Positions 9,574 through 20,709 of a DNA stretch of 29,541 nucleotides are shown here, piece by piece. A program made the position numbers and the translations under genes. Numbering within the stretch: position 1 is the first letter of the stretch; each line of letters opens with the position of its first letter. Under the pieces are notes generated by a model. It was not told the DNA's origin, searched no databases, and saw nothing but the letters and a program-made list of their open reading frames with translations. The stretch comes from Ectocarpus siliculosus (Eukaryota; Sar; Phaeophyceae; Ectocarpales; Ectocarpaceae), in NCBI GenBank assembly GCA_000310025.1, contig FN649752.1, positions 1,454,302 to 1,483,842 on the forward strand, written 5' to 3'.

Positions 9574-11190
9574 ACCTGCTGCGCCACGACGTGCGCGACG
9601 GCGTCCTCCCCTACGAAGTCGAACATGACCACGCCCAGGCTACCCCCGGAGAACTCGAACACAACCTCGTTCGTGCCCTGGTAGACGCTCTTCAGCCCGG
9701 CGGCGACCGTCAGCGGGTACACGTACGTCCCCGTACCGGACAGGTAGTTCAGGCGGAACGGACCGCCATCGGCCGGGACACCGCCGCCTTCCAGGAAAAA
9801 GTCTCGGACCAACCCCTTCTTGGTCGCCACGGCCTCGAAGGAGCTGAGGTTGAAGTCGTTCTGCTCCTCCTGGCCCATGTCCGTGGGCAGGACGGCCTTC
9901 CCCCTGGCCTCCTCGAGGGTCGGGACGACCGCCCCGTCGAGCCACAGGTCCGGGTACTGGGACATGGAGGCCTGCAGGGTGTCCTCGGCGGTTACGCCGC
10001 CGCTGCTGTCCTCCCCCGCCAAGTCGTTCATCTGGTAGAACATGACCACTGTCTCGGTGGGGTTGTCCGTCAGGAAGGAGGCCAGCACGTCGCGAACGTC
10101 TACGTCGAAGCCGTAGGGGAGCTCCACGATGCCGTGCTCTAGGACCAGGGAGAGGTCGCTCTTGCGGCGGATCCGGACGTCGATCGCTCGCACCCCCGTG
10201 TCGAGCATCGTTCGGAGCGACCACGCCTGCCGGCGCGCGCGTATGCGGTGTAAACGGATTCATTACAAGACCATTGACCTGGCGTCCCTACAATGTGCCG
10301 GGTACTGATAGAGCGGTTGCAGGCGAGTCGAACTTGCGGAGGGGTCGGAGAAAAGGGCGTCGCACCTTTTCCCACAGAATGGTTCTGCCAGTCGAAGGCC
10401 GCCGTCAAATTCTAACAGCGCTCAGGGGACTTGACGACACGGAGGTGGTAGTGCTGGCAAACAGCGAGTGGTTGCGGTATTGAACAAGCATGCCTTTTCG
10501 GTCAACGCAGCCATTCGAGAGCTGCACGCATGTATGCAGAATGACATGCATGATACTACGACAGGGTCAATTCTCGCATGCCCAATACATCTCTCTCAAG
10601 TCAGCGTGTACGCGGTTCTTGTGAGTATTTCCCAAACCGGTCCTTTCCGAGGTCTGCGCGAACAACACTGGTAGAGAGCTCCCACAATTGGTTCGACTGT
10701 CGTCGTCGCTCTTTCCACCCACCCGCACCTGCGTGTGCACGTAGTTCGCCTGGCCCTCCTGTAGGCAGGCCGAGATCCCTTTCGACATCGTGTCGTGCGT
10801 GCCCGGCAGGCTGATCTGGTTCAGCCTCAGGGCACCATCCAAGCCGGACATCCAGCACGGCTGCATCGATGCAACGGGAGGAGACTCACAGACGCTAAGG
10901 CCCGGCAGCTGGTGCTCGCAGACGTACGAGTCCGGAGCCGCACAGTCCGCGTCGGAGCTGTCGCTGCCGCACGTGTCCAGGGTGGCGCAGCCGCCTGTCA
11001 CGCCGCACCCCAGATCTTGTGCGGCGCGGTGCGCATCACCCGACTGAGCTCCGGCGTTGTTGTAATGAGGCATGTTTTCATCCGGACCGCCGGTAGTTGC
11101 TCCCGACGCCGCGGGGTTGACGGCGAAGACCGCTAGCACCAGGAAGACAAGCGCGGCGGCGGCGGCGGCGGCAGCGGCGGCTCCCCCCAT
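9531..11190 (-). CDS. PI-PLC X-domain phosphodiesterase, secreted or membrane-anchored
   Basis: This is a TIM-barrel phosphodiesterase of the PI-PLC X family. Exon 1 is 10729-11190 (ATG at 11188-11190, 154 codons) and exon 2 starts at 10226, joined in phase 0 (CAG/GTGCGG donor, CCGGCAG acceptor). Residues 1-31 form a signal peptide or anchor with an alanine run and the core LVFLVLAVFAV. A cysteine-rich stretch (about 62-117) leads to WMSGLDGALRLNQISLPGTH. His132 and Asp133 in GTHDT, Asp170 and Arg172 in IDVRIR, and His185 in LEHG fit the catalytic site. VVMFDFVG marks the end of the domain. No Y or C2 domain is present, so it resembles bacterial and PLCXD-type enzymes rather than animal PLC; substrate is unknown. 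Exon 2 either ends at a donor at 9576 or reads on into the retroelement to a TAG at 9531. Confidence 0.85.
10245..10312 (-). mobile_element. Decayed LINE-related fragment in PI-PLC intron
   Basis: GGTGTAAACGGATTCATTAC, AAGACCATTGACCTGGCGTC and CCTACAATGTGCCGGG match the copy at 5354-5453 with several changes. The G tract is lost. It begins about 18 bp upstream of PI-PLC exon 2 in the direction of that gene. Confidence 0.6.
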
Positions 11191-13228
11191 CACGTGTGGG
11201 TGTATGTTGTCTCCTGGTGGCGGAGGGATGGGGTATTGTTTTCGGCAATCAGTAATCAGCCTCTCTCCACGGAAGCACGGCTGACGACCACGTGAAGAAG
11301 CCAGCCTGGCCAATTTAACTCAAAACCAATCGTGTTGAGTCTGCGGGTAACGGGCGGTCCGACGGCAAAGCTGAGGTTTGTACTTGTAGGTACGCACGGG
11401 TGTGGCCCGGGGTTCCTTTGCTTTGGATCGTGCGAAGTGGATCCCACACCCACGTTCGTACACATAATATGCATGCATGCGTGGTTTTCATGTGGCAGCA
11501 TCAAAGACAGCCGGAACAAGTTAAGCGCCTGTTTAGTTGCTCAGGTTCGCAGAGCCCATCAACGAGCAATGATAGGGCGCCCTGCCATCGGAAGTGCAAC
11601 AATTACGCTTCACCCGCTACAAGGTTTCGTCCCGCGTTTTCCGTTTTCAGTTTTCAAAGTTCAAATGTTCTGAATGTGTCGAGTTGTGCCGCACACGCTG
11701 CTGCCGAGCACAGGGCATGCTGGAAAGCGGGGTACGACAGTTTCTGTGGAGGAGTGATTGGATGAGTTCGTATACCATCCTCGCGCCATGAAAACCTCAT
11801 CCGCCAACTTCCTGCAGTTTGTGCCTCAACATTCAGGGAGTGAGATGCCCAAAGAGACGTCATCTACAGCAGCAGCTGACCGACGCATAGCACCATCACT
11901 GCTGTCGCAATAGGCCCAGCAGTCAGTCCGCTGTGTTTCAAAGCAAGGTTCAGCAATTGAGCGTTACAGACAACCCCATACCTCGCAAACCCTCCGTCGT
12001 GCTGACAGTGCTTCCTGCAGACACACAACGCTACTGTTTGTGTTGTGGGTGAGCTACCACACGCATGACCATGTGGTGCTATCTCTGATCTGCTGCTGCT
12101 ACATTAGCCTCTGGCCAACTCGAGGGGGTCGGCAATGTGTGTGTGTATGTAGTTCGTTTCTTCACCCCCCCCCGTCCACAAGAGAACTCTTGTCTCGGCC
12201 GCGAAGCTCTCCGGAGGAAAACTCAAATTTAATGACTGTTGATTGTGATTTAATTCCGTTGGGTTCTTCTCTCATTTCTATGGAAGTAGACATGTCGTTC
12301 GCGCCATCCTAGCTCTGGTGGAATGAGGCTCCATGAGTATGCACGATATTTTTTCTTGCTGAATAAAATAGCGCATACGGGTAGAGAGAAAGAAGTGCTT
12401 ACTACTTGTACACGTTTTTTTTTTCTCTTCGGGCAACGCGAGGAAGGAGGTGAAAGCTAAGGAAATGAGTGGCTCAAAGAGAAAGAGGACCGTTCGGGCA
12501 TGCACCACAGAAATTAATTCGAGTCACCAGAACGCGTCATTCGTCGTGATACGAGGGGTTTTCGCGCGGAAGCCGGTGTATTTCGTGTCTGAAAGGCGAG
12601 GAAAACATAACCAACCACCCCTCCTTCCCTGCCCAGGGCCTTGCCCCAAAATAAATGATGTGAAAATAACAAAAAAAAAATGTGAAAATAAAAAAACTAA
12701 AACGAGTGAGTGGGTCAATGAAAGAAGGTGAATAAGGTCACGGTCCCTCCACAACTAACTGCTGACTGCTACACCGCCGCGGTAGTGCATCAACCCCGGA
12801 ATCAGCCATCGTGTTGCCAAGCCTTGGAGCCTTCACCTTTTTCACTTCTCGTTCCCGACAATATTTGCGTACAAGTACGTATGTCTCTCTTCGGCGGTCT
12901 TCTTTCGACACCATCCATCAAAACGTACAGCAGTTACAGTCGTCGCGGAACGAGCGGTACGGCGGAGTAGGTTCAAAACCCATCCCAAGCGTGACTACCC
13001 CACACACATCTCATCGCGCCGTACTAAATAAACGCTTCGGCTTCTTAAGCGCATCGATACGACCTCTCGTTCATCAGCAATCCACCTCCATCCCCGCCGC
13101 CCTCTAGCAAAATCAGCTTGGCCACGGTCCGGCAGTGCCAGCAGCGGCGGAAGAACGCTGAGCGCTCCTTGCAGTGCCAGCAGCGCCAACATCTGCGGAA
13201 ATAAAGGCTGAGGGCCGCGCTTGATTGC
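11191..13228. other. Intergenic stretch, no gene recognised
   Basis: It contains the upstream region of the PI-PLC gene and presumably the 3' UTR of the gene at 13229-17095. An A-rich block lies at 12648-12705. No reading frame with family resemblance or a consistent exon series was found. Confidence 0.5.
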
Positions 13229-16200
13229 TCAGTTGCTGCTGTCGTCGGCAGCCGCCAGAGATCCAACCGGTTCCGGCACGTAGCTGTCGAAGGGGAGCAC
13301 GTGCTGTGCCGCCAGTGGTGCGTCTGGAAGGCCCCAAGCGACGCTCGCCTTCCCTTCCTTGGCAGCCTCGGCCCGAACGTTGTCCGCGGCGAGCCTTGTC
13401 AAGCTTAGTTGAAGTCGGAAACCTTGGCTGTAAACGTTACAGTAGTTTGACGTGCGCAGAAAATAGTGGGAGAGCGACACAGGGGTGTGGGGTTGGAGAG
13501 GTGGCGGAAGCGGGGGAGGTGGGAGGTGGGGGGCGAACGGGGGTCGGGTGCTTCGTTTTCTTCCGGCCGTACGCGGGGCAATTTCTTGTGTTCGCAAGCT
13601 CGTCCACTTCATTACCCCGCTACAGGTAGGTCCACCTCTTGTGCCTCACGGCTTCCTGTCAAGCACTATTCACGGAATCACCCATCGTTGGCACGGAGAA
13701 CATTGGAAAAACATCCCCCGGGGGGGTCGAAAGGGGGGCACACAGACAGGCTAAACTGCGTCCGACCCATAAACACCCTCGTGTCAACAAGGCAAGCATC
13801 GAGAGGTACAGCAGGACCCCACTGCTGTCCGTGTACCTTCTCAGTGCCGCACGAGCCGGGCGGGCGGCCTCTCTGACGTCCTCGCGGCACAGTCGTCCGA
13901 TCGCCCTCAGGCAGTAGCGGTGCTGCGGCCCGAACAAGTGCGCCGCCACACAGCACTTGTCCGCCAAAAGCCACGCCGCCGCTGCCAAAACGCCCATGGC
14001 ATACGCGAGCGTGCGTCGGGAAGAAAGAGCATCGCATTTAAGAGACCGCGACAGAAAAAAAAAAAAAAAAACGGGTCGGTCGGTGCGTCGTAGGGCCGTC
14101 CTCGAAACCCAAGAAGGACTACAAACGCTACGGCAGAAATCACCGATGGGAGCACAGGCTGGGCAGAAAGACAAGTCGACCAAGCCAACTACAGACGACG
14201 ACGATGGCGACGAGCGAACAAGAATCATCGTTAGCAAGACAGAGCCGAGTCGAGCATGAAGGCGATGTAACGAGAGATTGACAGGCAGACATATGTAGAC
14301 AGAGAATGATGGCAAAGCGAGGTTTGACAACCGAAATCCAACAGGCTCAACGATGGGAAGTATCTAGGGCAATCTCTCCTGGCAAAAACAAAAGACGTGC
14401 GCTTAGGAGGTCAAGAGAAGATGCAGTGAAGGTGGGCGGGGAGGGAGAGGTGGCAGGAAGGGGGGTGCGAAAGATGGGCGTTTGCGACTTGCGAAACCAC
14501 ACGCTTCCATTCATTGCCGGGGTGCCGTGCCTCATCAAACCCAAAGGCAAAGGCAAACCCTTCCTCTCCGTCCGCTTGGTCTCGAAACGGGCGTTTCTAC
14601 CAGTCATTATCGCCCCATGGAGATCTTGGTTGCTCCCCTTAAAGTCATGAGGATATAATTACCAATGGTGCTTCCCCAAGCTGTTCCGCGCCAACAAACA
14701 AGTCAACCGTTGTACATAGACAAGCACCCCCGATGCCGCAGAGAAAAAAACACCGGCCCTCTCCCCCCCCCCCCGCCCCCAGCGCGTAAAAAACCTTTTC
14801 CCGGAAACTTGACAAAAACGGTCTCCAACAAGCGGGCCGCCCCCCCATCCCTCCCCCTCGGTGGACCCAGCGGCGCTTCTGCTTCGCGCAAGCCCGGGGC
14901 GATCACGTAATCCTCGTCGGCTTCTTCCTCGCTGTCTTGGTCGCCCTCCTCCTGCTCGAGTTTCAGTTTCCCCGCCCTTGGCTGGGCCACGCCGGTGGTT
15001 TCCGGTTGGTAGTCTTCTTCGGGTTCGTAGTCATCATCCGGCTCGTAGTCATCATCCTGCAGCGGCGGCGGAAGAAAAGGACGGGAGGATTGGGAGGGTA
15101 CATTCAAGAGGGCGACCCGGGTTGAGGGGGGGGGGGGGGGGAGGTGTTGAGGGGAGTGTTATTGGATTCAGATGGGGGGACGATCGATCTGCTGGGGGAA
15201 GAAGGAGAGAAGGCAGGGCCTGATGCAAAAAACCTGCCGCACACGTTTCGAAACGAGGATGCACGGCGGCAACGACCTGTGCCAAAGCACAGAGTAGGGG
15301 GGAAAACGGGGCTTGTTTGAGCCAACTACAATGGTTGTTGTCACGCCGGACACCGTGATACAGCTAGTAGAAGGGAGAACAGTACCAAGTCGCGGCTCCA
15401 TCTTTTTGCGCGTGCGTAGAAACTGCGCCAAGGTGCGTCACAACACTTGCACGAAAACAACAGGGAAGGGGGGCGACAACACAAGGCACAGAACCAGAAC
15501 AGCAACATTTCGACGAGAGACTGATGTGCACGCCGCTTACCTCGCTCTCGAGGTCGCGTCGTTTGGACCTATTTCTACCTCTACCGCTGCTACCAGGGGC
15601 TCCCCCAGATGCCCCCTGCTCCTCCGACGCCCCCTGCCGCCGCCGTCGCTTTGTCGCCCTACTAGCCACCCCCCCATCGTCTTCGCTTGATCCTCCTTCG
15701 GCTTCGCCCCCGGCGGCATTCACCACGACCTTCTCAACCTCGTGGCTCTGCGGCGTAGCAGCAACAGCAGCAACAGCAGCGTCACCGCCTCCCTGGCGAA
15801 GACGCCCCCGCCCAATTCCGTCTTCCACCTCCCTCTCCGTTGCCCCCGGGTCCCTCGCATGATCACCCCCTTCCGACCCCGTCGCCTGAGTCTCTGCCAT
15901 GCCTTCTAGCACTATCCCAGCCACCGTCATCGTCTCCAAGAACGGCCGTCGCGAGCATGTGCGCGCGGCGCCCCGTTCCTCTCCTCTTCTTTTCCGCCGC
16001 CTCTGGAAAACCCCGTCCTCGCCCCCCGGGGGCGAGAAGTAGACGCAGCCGCCGGTCCCCCGGGAGGCCAGGCGCGCGCGCTCCTGCAGCAGGGCCGATT
16101 CGTCGTCCGAAGCACTGCAGCAGTCCTCGTCGTCACTAGAAAAAACGGAACGTCCGACGGCCCATCAAGCAGCAATATCACGCACGTACGTACGTACGGG

Positions 16201-17095
16201 CGGGCGGGTGGGAAGGAGAAAGGAGGAGTGGCGAGGGGACAAGAGAACGTTGATTCGAGAAAAAAAGTACCGGAGGCGTGTTGGTCGAGAAAGAAGGGGG
16301 CGGGGCAAAGAAAGCGTCGACACGTCAGCAGAAAACAATATTGACGGCAAAAACATCCGGGCGTATGGAAAATGAAACGAAGAAAGCAAGAAAAACAGCT
16401 AACGAAAAAGATGCTGCCCGTCCGGCGGAGGGTGAGCCAATCCTACGGGTGCGACCGCAGCAGGTGGCGTGAGTGGTTGGAGGTGGAAGTAAGGCTCAAC
16501 GAAGAAGGACAGAACCGATACCATCTTTCATCGACTCCGCCCCTCGCGCCCTCCAAAATACTTACGGCCGCTCACTCTACACACCCGATGCACAACACTT
16601 CAAACAGCTACCGGTCAAGTACAGGTGAACGGGGACGCTGCGGAACAAAACAGCAGCACGCGTCCGTTTCAGCCAACACGTATCGCACGTAAAATACATA
16701 CCTGCACCAAATACCCCCATCCTGTCCCCGGCCGCCCCCGCCCCTCCCCGGGGCCAGAAGCAACGGCTCTGCACCCGGGTCCAACACCGTCTCCTCCCAC
16801 AGCTCTGCGTCCACGCCTCGGAGAAGGGGGTGCGGCGAATACGATCCTAACGCCGACAACCCGCCGCTGTCGCCGCCACCCCTCTCACCCGTCGCTTGTC
16901 CTCCCAACGCACCCCCAACTCCGGCGCGACCGTCGGCGAGGCCAGAACCAACGCCCCGGCCCCTGGCGGCAGCAAAATCTGTCGGCGCCCACGGCGGGTC
17001 CGCTCCGTACAGGTGGTCCCGGATGGTTCCCGGGCGCGGCGGCGGTGGCGGCGTCGCCGCTGCTGTCGACTTATCCCTGCCGCCGCCGCCGCCGC
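13229..17095 (-). CDS. Unrecognised five-exon gene, acidic and basic tracts (5' end in gap)
   Basis: Exons in reading order are 17095-16702 (entering the assembly gap), 16135-15541, 15056-14795, 13981-13837 and 13427-13229 (stop TGA). All junctions carry GT-AG and phases 2, 0, 1, 2 match in turn, which chance would rarely give. Exon 1 is Gly-rich and includes TIRDHLYGADPPWAPTDFA. Exon 2 alternates acidic (SDDEDCCSASDDESALLQ) and basic (RRRKRR, ATKRRRRQ, GRNRSKRRD) patches like nuclear-localisation signals. Exon 3 holds a DDDYEP/DDDYEP/EEDYQP triple repeat and a Glu-rich tract. Exons 4-5 have a hydrophobic helix (AAAWLLADKCCVAAHLFG) and a helical segment FRLQLSLTRLAADNVRAEAA. I do not recognise the family. 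A PEX11-like membrane protein was considered for exons 4-5 but the fit is weak. A nuclear protein is a guess from composition. Confidence 0.5.
16183..16210 (+). repeat. (ACGT)n and (GGGC)n short tandem repeats
   Basis: Four ACGT units run directly into three GGGC units in the intron between exons 1 and 2 of the unrecognised - strand gene. Confidence 0.7.
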
Positions 17096-17498
17096 NNNNN
17101 NNNNNNNNNNNNNNNNNNNNNNNNNNNNNNNNNNNNNNNNNNNNNNNNNNNNNNNNNNNNNNNNNNNNNNNNNNNNNNNNNNNNNNNNNNNNNNNNNNNN
17201 NNNNNNNNNNNNNNNNNNNNNNNNNNNNNNNNNNNNNNNNNNNNNNNNNNNNNNNNNNNNNNNNNNNNNNNNNNNNNNNNNNNNNNNNNNNNNNNNNNNN
17301 NNNNNNNNNNNNNNNNNNNNNNNNNNNNNNNNNNNNNNNNNNNNNNNNNNNNNNNNNNNNNNNNNNNNNNNNNNNNNNNNNNNNNNNNNNNNNNNNNNNN
17401 NNNNNNNNNNNNNNNNNNNNNNNNNNNNNNNNNNNNNNNNNNNNNNNNNNNNNNNNNNNNNNNNNNNNNNNNNNNNNNNNNNNNNNNNNNNNNNNNNN
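17096..17498. other. Assembly gap (403 N)
   Basis: A run of N begins inside a CCG trinucleotide repeat, a likely cause of the break. It hides the 5' end of the gene at 13229-17095 and its distance from the next gene. Confidence 0.99.
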
Positions 17499-17701
17499 AC
17501 GTAGAAGAAAGATCATGCCCGTTGCTTATGAGAAGCACTCCACCGCGTCGTCATTGAAATCACGGTCGTTTCGTTGCGGGGCTCATGAGCACATTAATGG
17601 CAGTCATAGAGGTGTGTGGATCTCGAGTACGTCATTACTACATGGGGCGCCGTCGGTGATTACCACTACTGGACGTCCTTCACCACATCATGAGGCAGAG
17701 C

Positions 17702-19582
17702 TCAGCGGTCGCCGCCGCCAGAGGCGGCGCGCTGCTGGGCCTCCCGACGGATCATCTCCAGGAGCCGGGCGTGGAGGCGGTGCCCCTTGACGCTCCCCGG
17801 GTTGCGCTCGACGAACGTCGCGAGCTGCCGCAGGGCAGCCGGCATCCCCCTGCTCTCCGACGCCGCCGCCGCCGCCGTGGCCGCCGCCCGGTAGCCCGCG
17901 ATGGAGGCGTCGCCCGGCGAGCTCGTCGCCGCCTGCTCGAGTAGCCGCTGCGCGTACCTGAGATGCTCGAGCGCCCGCGCCTGACGGCTGCCGCCGCTGC
18001 CGCCGCCGCCGGCTGCACCGGCGGCGCAATCGATCCAGCAGGCCCGCAGCCGGCCAACAAGCGAGAGCGGGTCCTGCAGCCCGGGGATGAGTGGGGGAGG
18101 TCGCCGTCGTCTGGTGGCAGCAGCTGCATCGCCAGCAGGAGGGGCAGGGGCATCGGTGGCAGAAGAACTGCCGTCGGAAGTATCGTTACGGCCGCTGCAG
18201 ACTTGGTGCTCCAGGAGCGCGACAAAGAGGCGGAGCACCGCGCCGTGCGCCTTAAGCGAGGGGTCCTGCTTGAAGGGGCCGTGGCTCAAGAACGAGCCGC
18301 CCTGCAAAAGGTTCTGCTCTCACACCGGTACAAGGAGTTCGATTGTTTTGTCAAGCGGGGGGCAGGAGCGTGGGGTGAATGAGCGTAAGCCAATGACAAT
18401 TTACAATTTACTCCTGAATCGTTAGGCAGAAAAACTTGCATGCTTCGATCGTAGAAACCTGCGCACACGGAAGGTGCTTCTTTTGGCCGTCTTTAGCGCA
18501 GGCCGGGTCTCCACCCAGAGTGAAAGAATACGTCCCGTCGATTACACGCTACCGCGGTAGGAATGTCGGAGAAGACTTACGCGTGGGACCTTTTTCGAGC
18601 CACTGCCCGCACCCAGTCCCCAACACGACAAGCGGTGAGAGACGGCCCCGGCTCAGCTGCCTACCTGGCTGATGTCGAGGGCTTCGTCGAACTCCTGCCT
18701 GTCGGCGAGGTACGCCAAGAAGTCGTGCGCCGTAGCTCTCCCCCGCACCGACCCCTGCACGGACCCCCCTTTGGGGGCGAAGACACCGGCCAGCAACCTC
18801 TTCCCCAGAATCTTGCGGAAATACATGCTGGTTTTCTACTTGTTGGGGCGTGGTTATGGGGGGGGGGGGGGAGGGGGGGCGATCAATAACGAGAAGGGGC
18901 CCAGAAGGTGATCGGGGCGCAAGACAGATAGGCTAGCTGCATGTGTCTTCTACACAGCCGCCGCTGCTTACTCCGCGGTAAATAGTGGGAGAGAGGTTGG
19001 GCAGCCGCTATGCTCGCTTCTGCGATGCAATATTGGTGGCCCGACAGCAGCAGCAGCACCTGTGCTGCTGTAGAGCCAAGAACTCGTCGTGATGGTGAGA
19101 GCAAGGCCACAGCACAGCAGTCACCTGGTGATCTCCGGCAAGGCGCAACAAGGCCACCGTGTACCGGTACACGTCCGGGTCGAACAGGGAGTGGAGCCGG
19201 TGTAGGGTCGCGAGCGCGCGCGCCGCGCCCGCGTAGTCGTGCGCCGCCATGAACGCCCTCAGCAGGAGGTGGACGTGCTCGGGAGCGTCTCTCCGCGACA
19301 GGCTCCAAGTGTTGCTCGCGCCGGGGGGGCCGAAGGGGGACGCGATGTTGAAGAAGCTCTCCGAGTTGGTGAAGCGCAGCCTGTGGGTCGGGGGCTCCAG
19401 CAGCTGCGGGTCGTTGACGCTGAGGGGACCCGCCAGGCCCTTCCGGTTAACGTCGTAGGTCCCACGCAAGCTGCTGCTAGCAGGCTGGGGTTGATGCTCT
19501 TGCTTGGGGACCGCGCTCGCGGTCGAGTTTTGGGAGCTCCGTTGCCAACCCGGAAGTCCCCCTTCGTCTTCCGCGTCCTCTG
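17702..19582 (-). CDS. Helical-repeat protein, weakly TAF1A-like (5' end uncertain)
   Basis: Three - strand exons fit in phase 0: about 19582-19125 (donor CAG/GTGACT), 18835-18665 (acceptor after a C-rich tract, 57 codons) and 18301-17702 (199 codons and TGA). The visible protein is about 410 residues and mostly helical. Exon 1 has HVHLLLRAFMAAHDYAGAAR, a TPR-like helix pair, then DPDVYRYTVALLRLAGD. Exon 2 has MYFRKILGKRLL and AHDFLAYLADRQEFDEALDI. Exon 3 has LKAHGAVLRLFVALLEHQ and ALRQLATFVERNPGSVKGHR. Spacing of these blocks recalls TAF1A of the RNA polymerase I factor SL1, judged from memory, so only tentative. The open frame extends to about 19796 without an ATG; the start probably lies in an unseen upstream exon. 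It diverges from the TARBP1-like gene. Confidence 0.5.
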
Positions 19583-19666
19583 CTTTCGTGGTGTGGTTGA
19601 AGACAGCGGCGGGGAGAGGAGGGTTTGGGGTAAATCTTGTCTCTTTGCACAGGTGTGCTGCTGTGT

Positions 19667-19760
19667 ACGCAGCAAGCTCATGTATGGAGCGCGGAAGTAT
19701 GAACGGCAGGAGCACGCAGCAAGCTGTTGTATGGAGCGCGGAAGTGTGAACGGCAGGAGT
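19667..19760 (+). repeat. Two-copy tandem repeat, period 47 bp
   Basis: ACGCAGCAAGCT through GTATGGAGCGCGGAAGT to GAACGGCAGGAG occurs at 19667 and again at 19714 with few differences. It lies at the uncertain 5' end of the TAF1A-like gene. Confidence 0.85.
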
Positions 19761-19912
19761 GCCGCGCAATATGCTACAGCAAACCAAAAAGTGCACCTAG
19801 AACCATCAGCGTCCGGCGAGAGTCCGTCCCCGGAGATCCCTAGTCTCAATCCCAGTGATTAAGCCGTAAGTCCAAGTGATTCAGCCGGGTGCTAATGAGC
19901 TCTGAGCATATC

Positions 19913-19999
19913 TTTTATTCGATAAAGTTACACTATTAGACCAGTCAGCGAGACCAGTCAGCGCTGACTGGTCTAGTGGTGTGACTTTATCGAATAAAA
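19913..19999. repeat. Near-perfect 38-bp inverted repeat (hairpin or MITE)
   Basis: The left arm starts TTTTATTCGATAAAGT at 19913; the right arm ends ACTTTATCGAATAAAA at 19999. Arms match over about 38 bp with three mismatches. The 13-bp centre repeats part of the arm (AGACCAGTCAGCG). Confidence 0.9.
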
Positions 20000-20636
20000 C
20001 TGCTGTCGAGCGTGCCATGATATTCCGCCGCACATGTTGTGGAACAAGCAGCCGTACAAACTTAGTTTGACAAAGATGGTGTGCCTGGCATCATTGTAAG
20101 CAACACGGAAAAGTTCCCACAGAGCCCACGGCTGCAGTGCGCCAATGCAACACACAATGAGGTGCTGCGCTGGGCGCGGAGGGTGCAAGGCGGAGAGGGT
20201 GATCGAAAAAGGGTTCAAACACGAGTACACAGCAGTGGTGGTAGTTTGCTTTGATCGGGTTTCGTATCAAACCAACATGATGCCTTTTCGACGCCTCTCT
20301 AAAACAAAGGAACCCGTCGCACCTTCCCATTCAGGGGCTTGTGACCCCCAGATGAGTGGTTTCAGCATCGTTCCGGTGTGGGGGAGTGAGAAGGGCAGGG
20401 GGAGAGGGGAGTTGGATTGGCTGGGGCGAAGCACGGGTGATCCGGTGTGCCCGGTCGGTAGAAGGGCGACAGTCCTGCGTGCAAATATGCGGCGCAATCA
20501 CCCACAGACGACAGACTACAGACTACAGACCCACCAGGTCTCGGGTGCCGCGCCGAAAGAGCATCGCTACACACAGTAAGCAGCAGGGGTGACGGTACGG
20601 TACACCAAGATCACCTGACTCTTCTAACACAGGTTG

Positions 20637-20680
20637 CCTGTCTACCTGTCTGCCTGTCGGTCTGTCTGCCTGTCTCCCTC
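20637..20680 (+). repeat. CTGT/CTGC microsatellite
   Basis: Imperfect tetranucleotide units (CTGTCTAC, CTGTCTGC, CTGTCGGT and so on) lie 30-70 bp upstream of the TARBP1-like start codon, probably within the 5' UTR or core promoter. Confidence 0.7.
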
Positions 20681-20709
20681 TCTCGCTCATCTTGTGTGTG
20701 CGAGAGTCG

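Larger units (their letters stand above)
19761..20709. other. Divergent intergenic region between the TAF1A-like and TARBP1-like genes
   Basis: It contains the hairpin at 19913-19999 and a CTGT/CTGC-type microsatellite at about 20637-20680. It should hold promoters for both divergent genes, but no core element such as a TATA box was convincing. Confidence 0.5.

Noticed and set aside
9554-10142. + strand open frame of 195 codons opposite the PI-PLC exon
   Set aside because: It is the antisense shadow of the PI-PLC X-domain exon, which carries the conserved catalytic motifs.
13659-14330. Long - strand open frame of 223 codons as a single gene
   Set aside because: Only the part 13837-13981 shows exon-like behaviour; the rest includes a poly(T) tract and intron-like sequence.
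16577-16664. Possible extra exon with a good acceptor (TTCCGCAG) and donor (GGCC/GTAAGT) in the unrecognised - strand gene
   Set aside because: All three frames meet a stop before the donor, and direct splicing from 16702 to 16135 keeps the phase without it.
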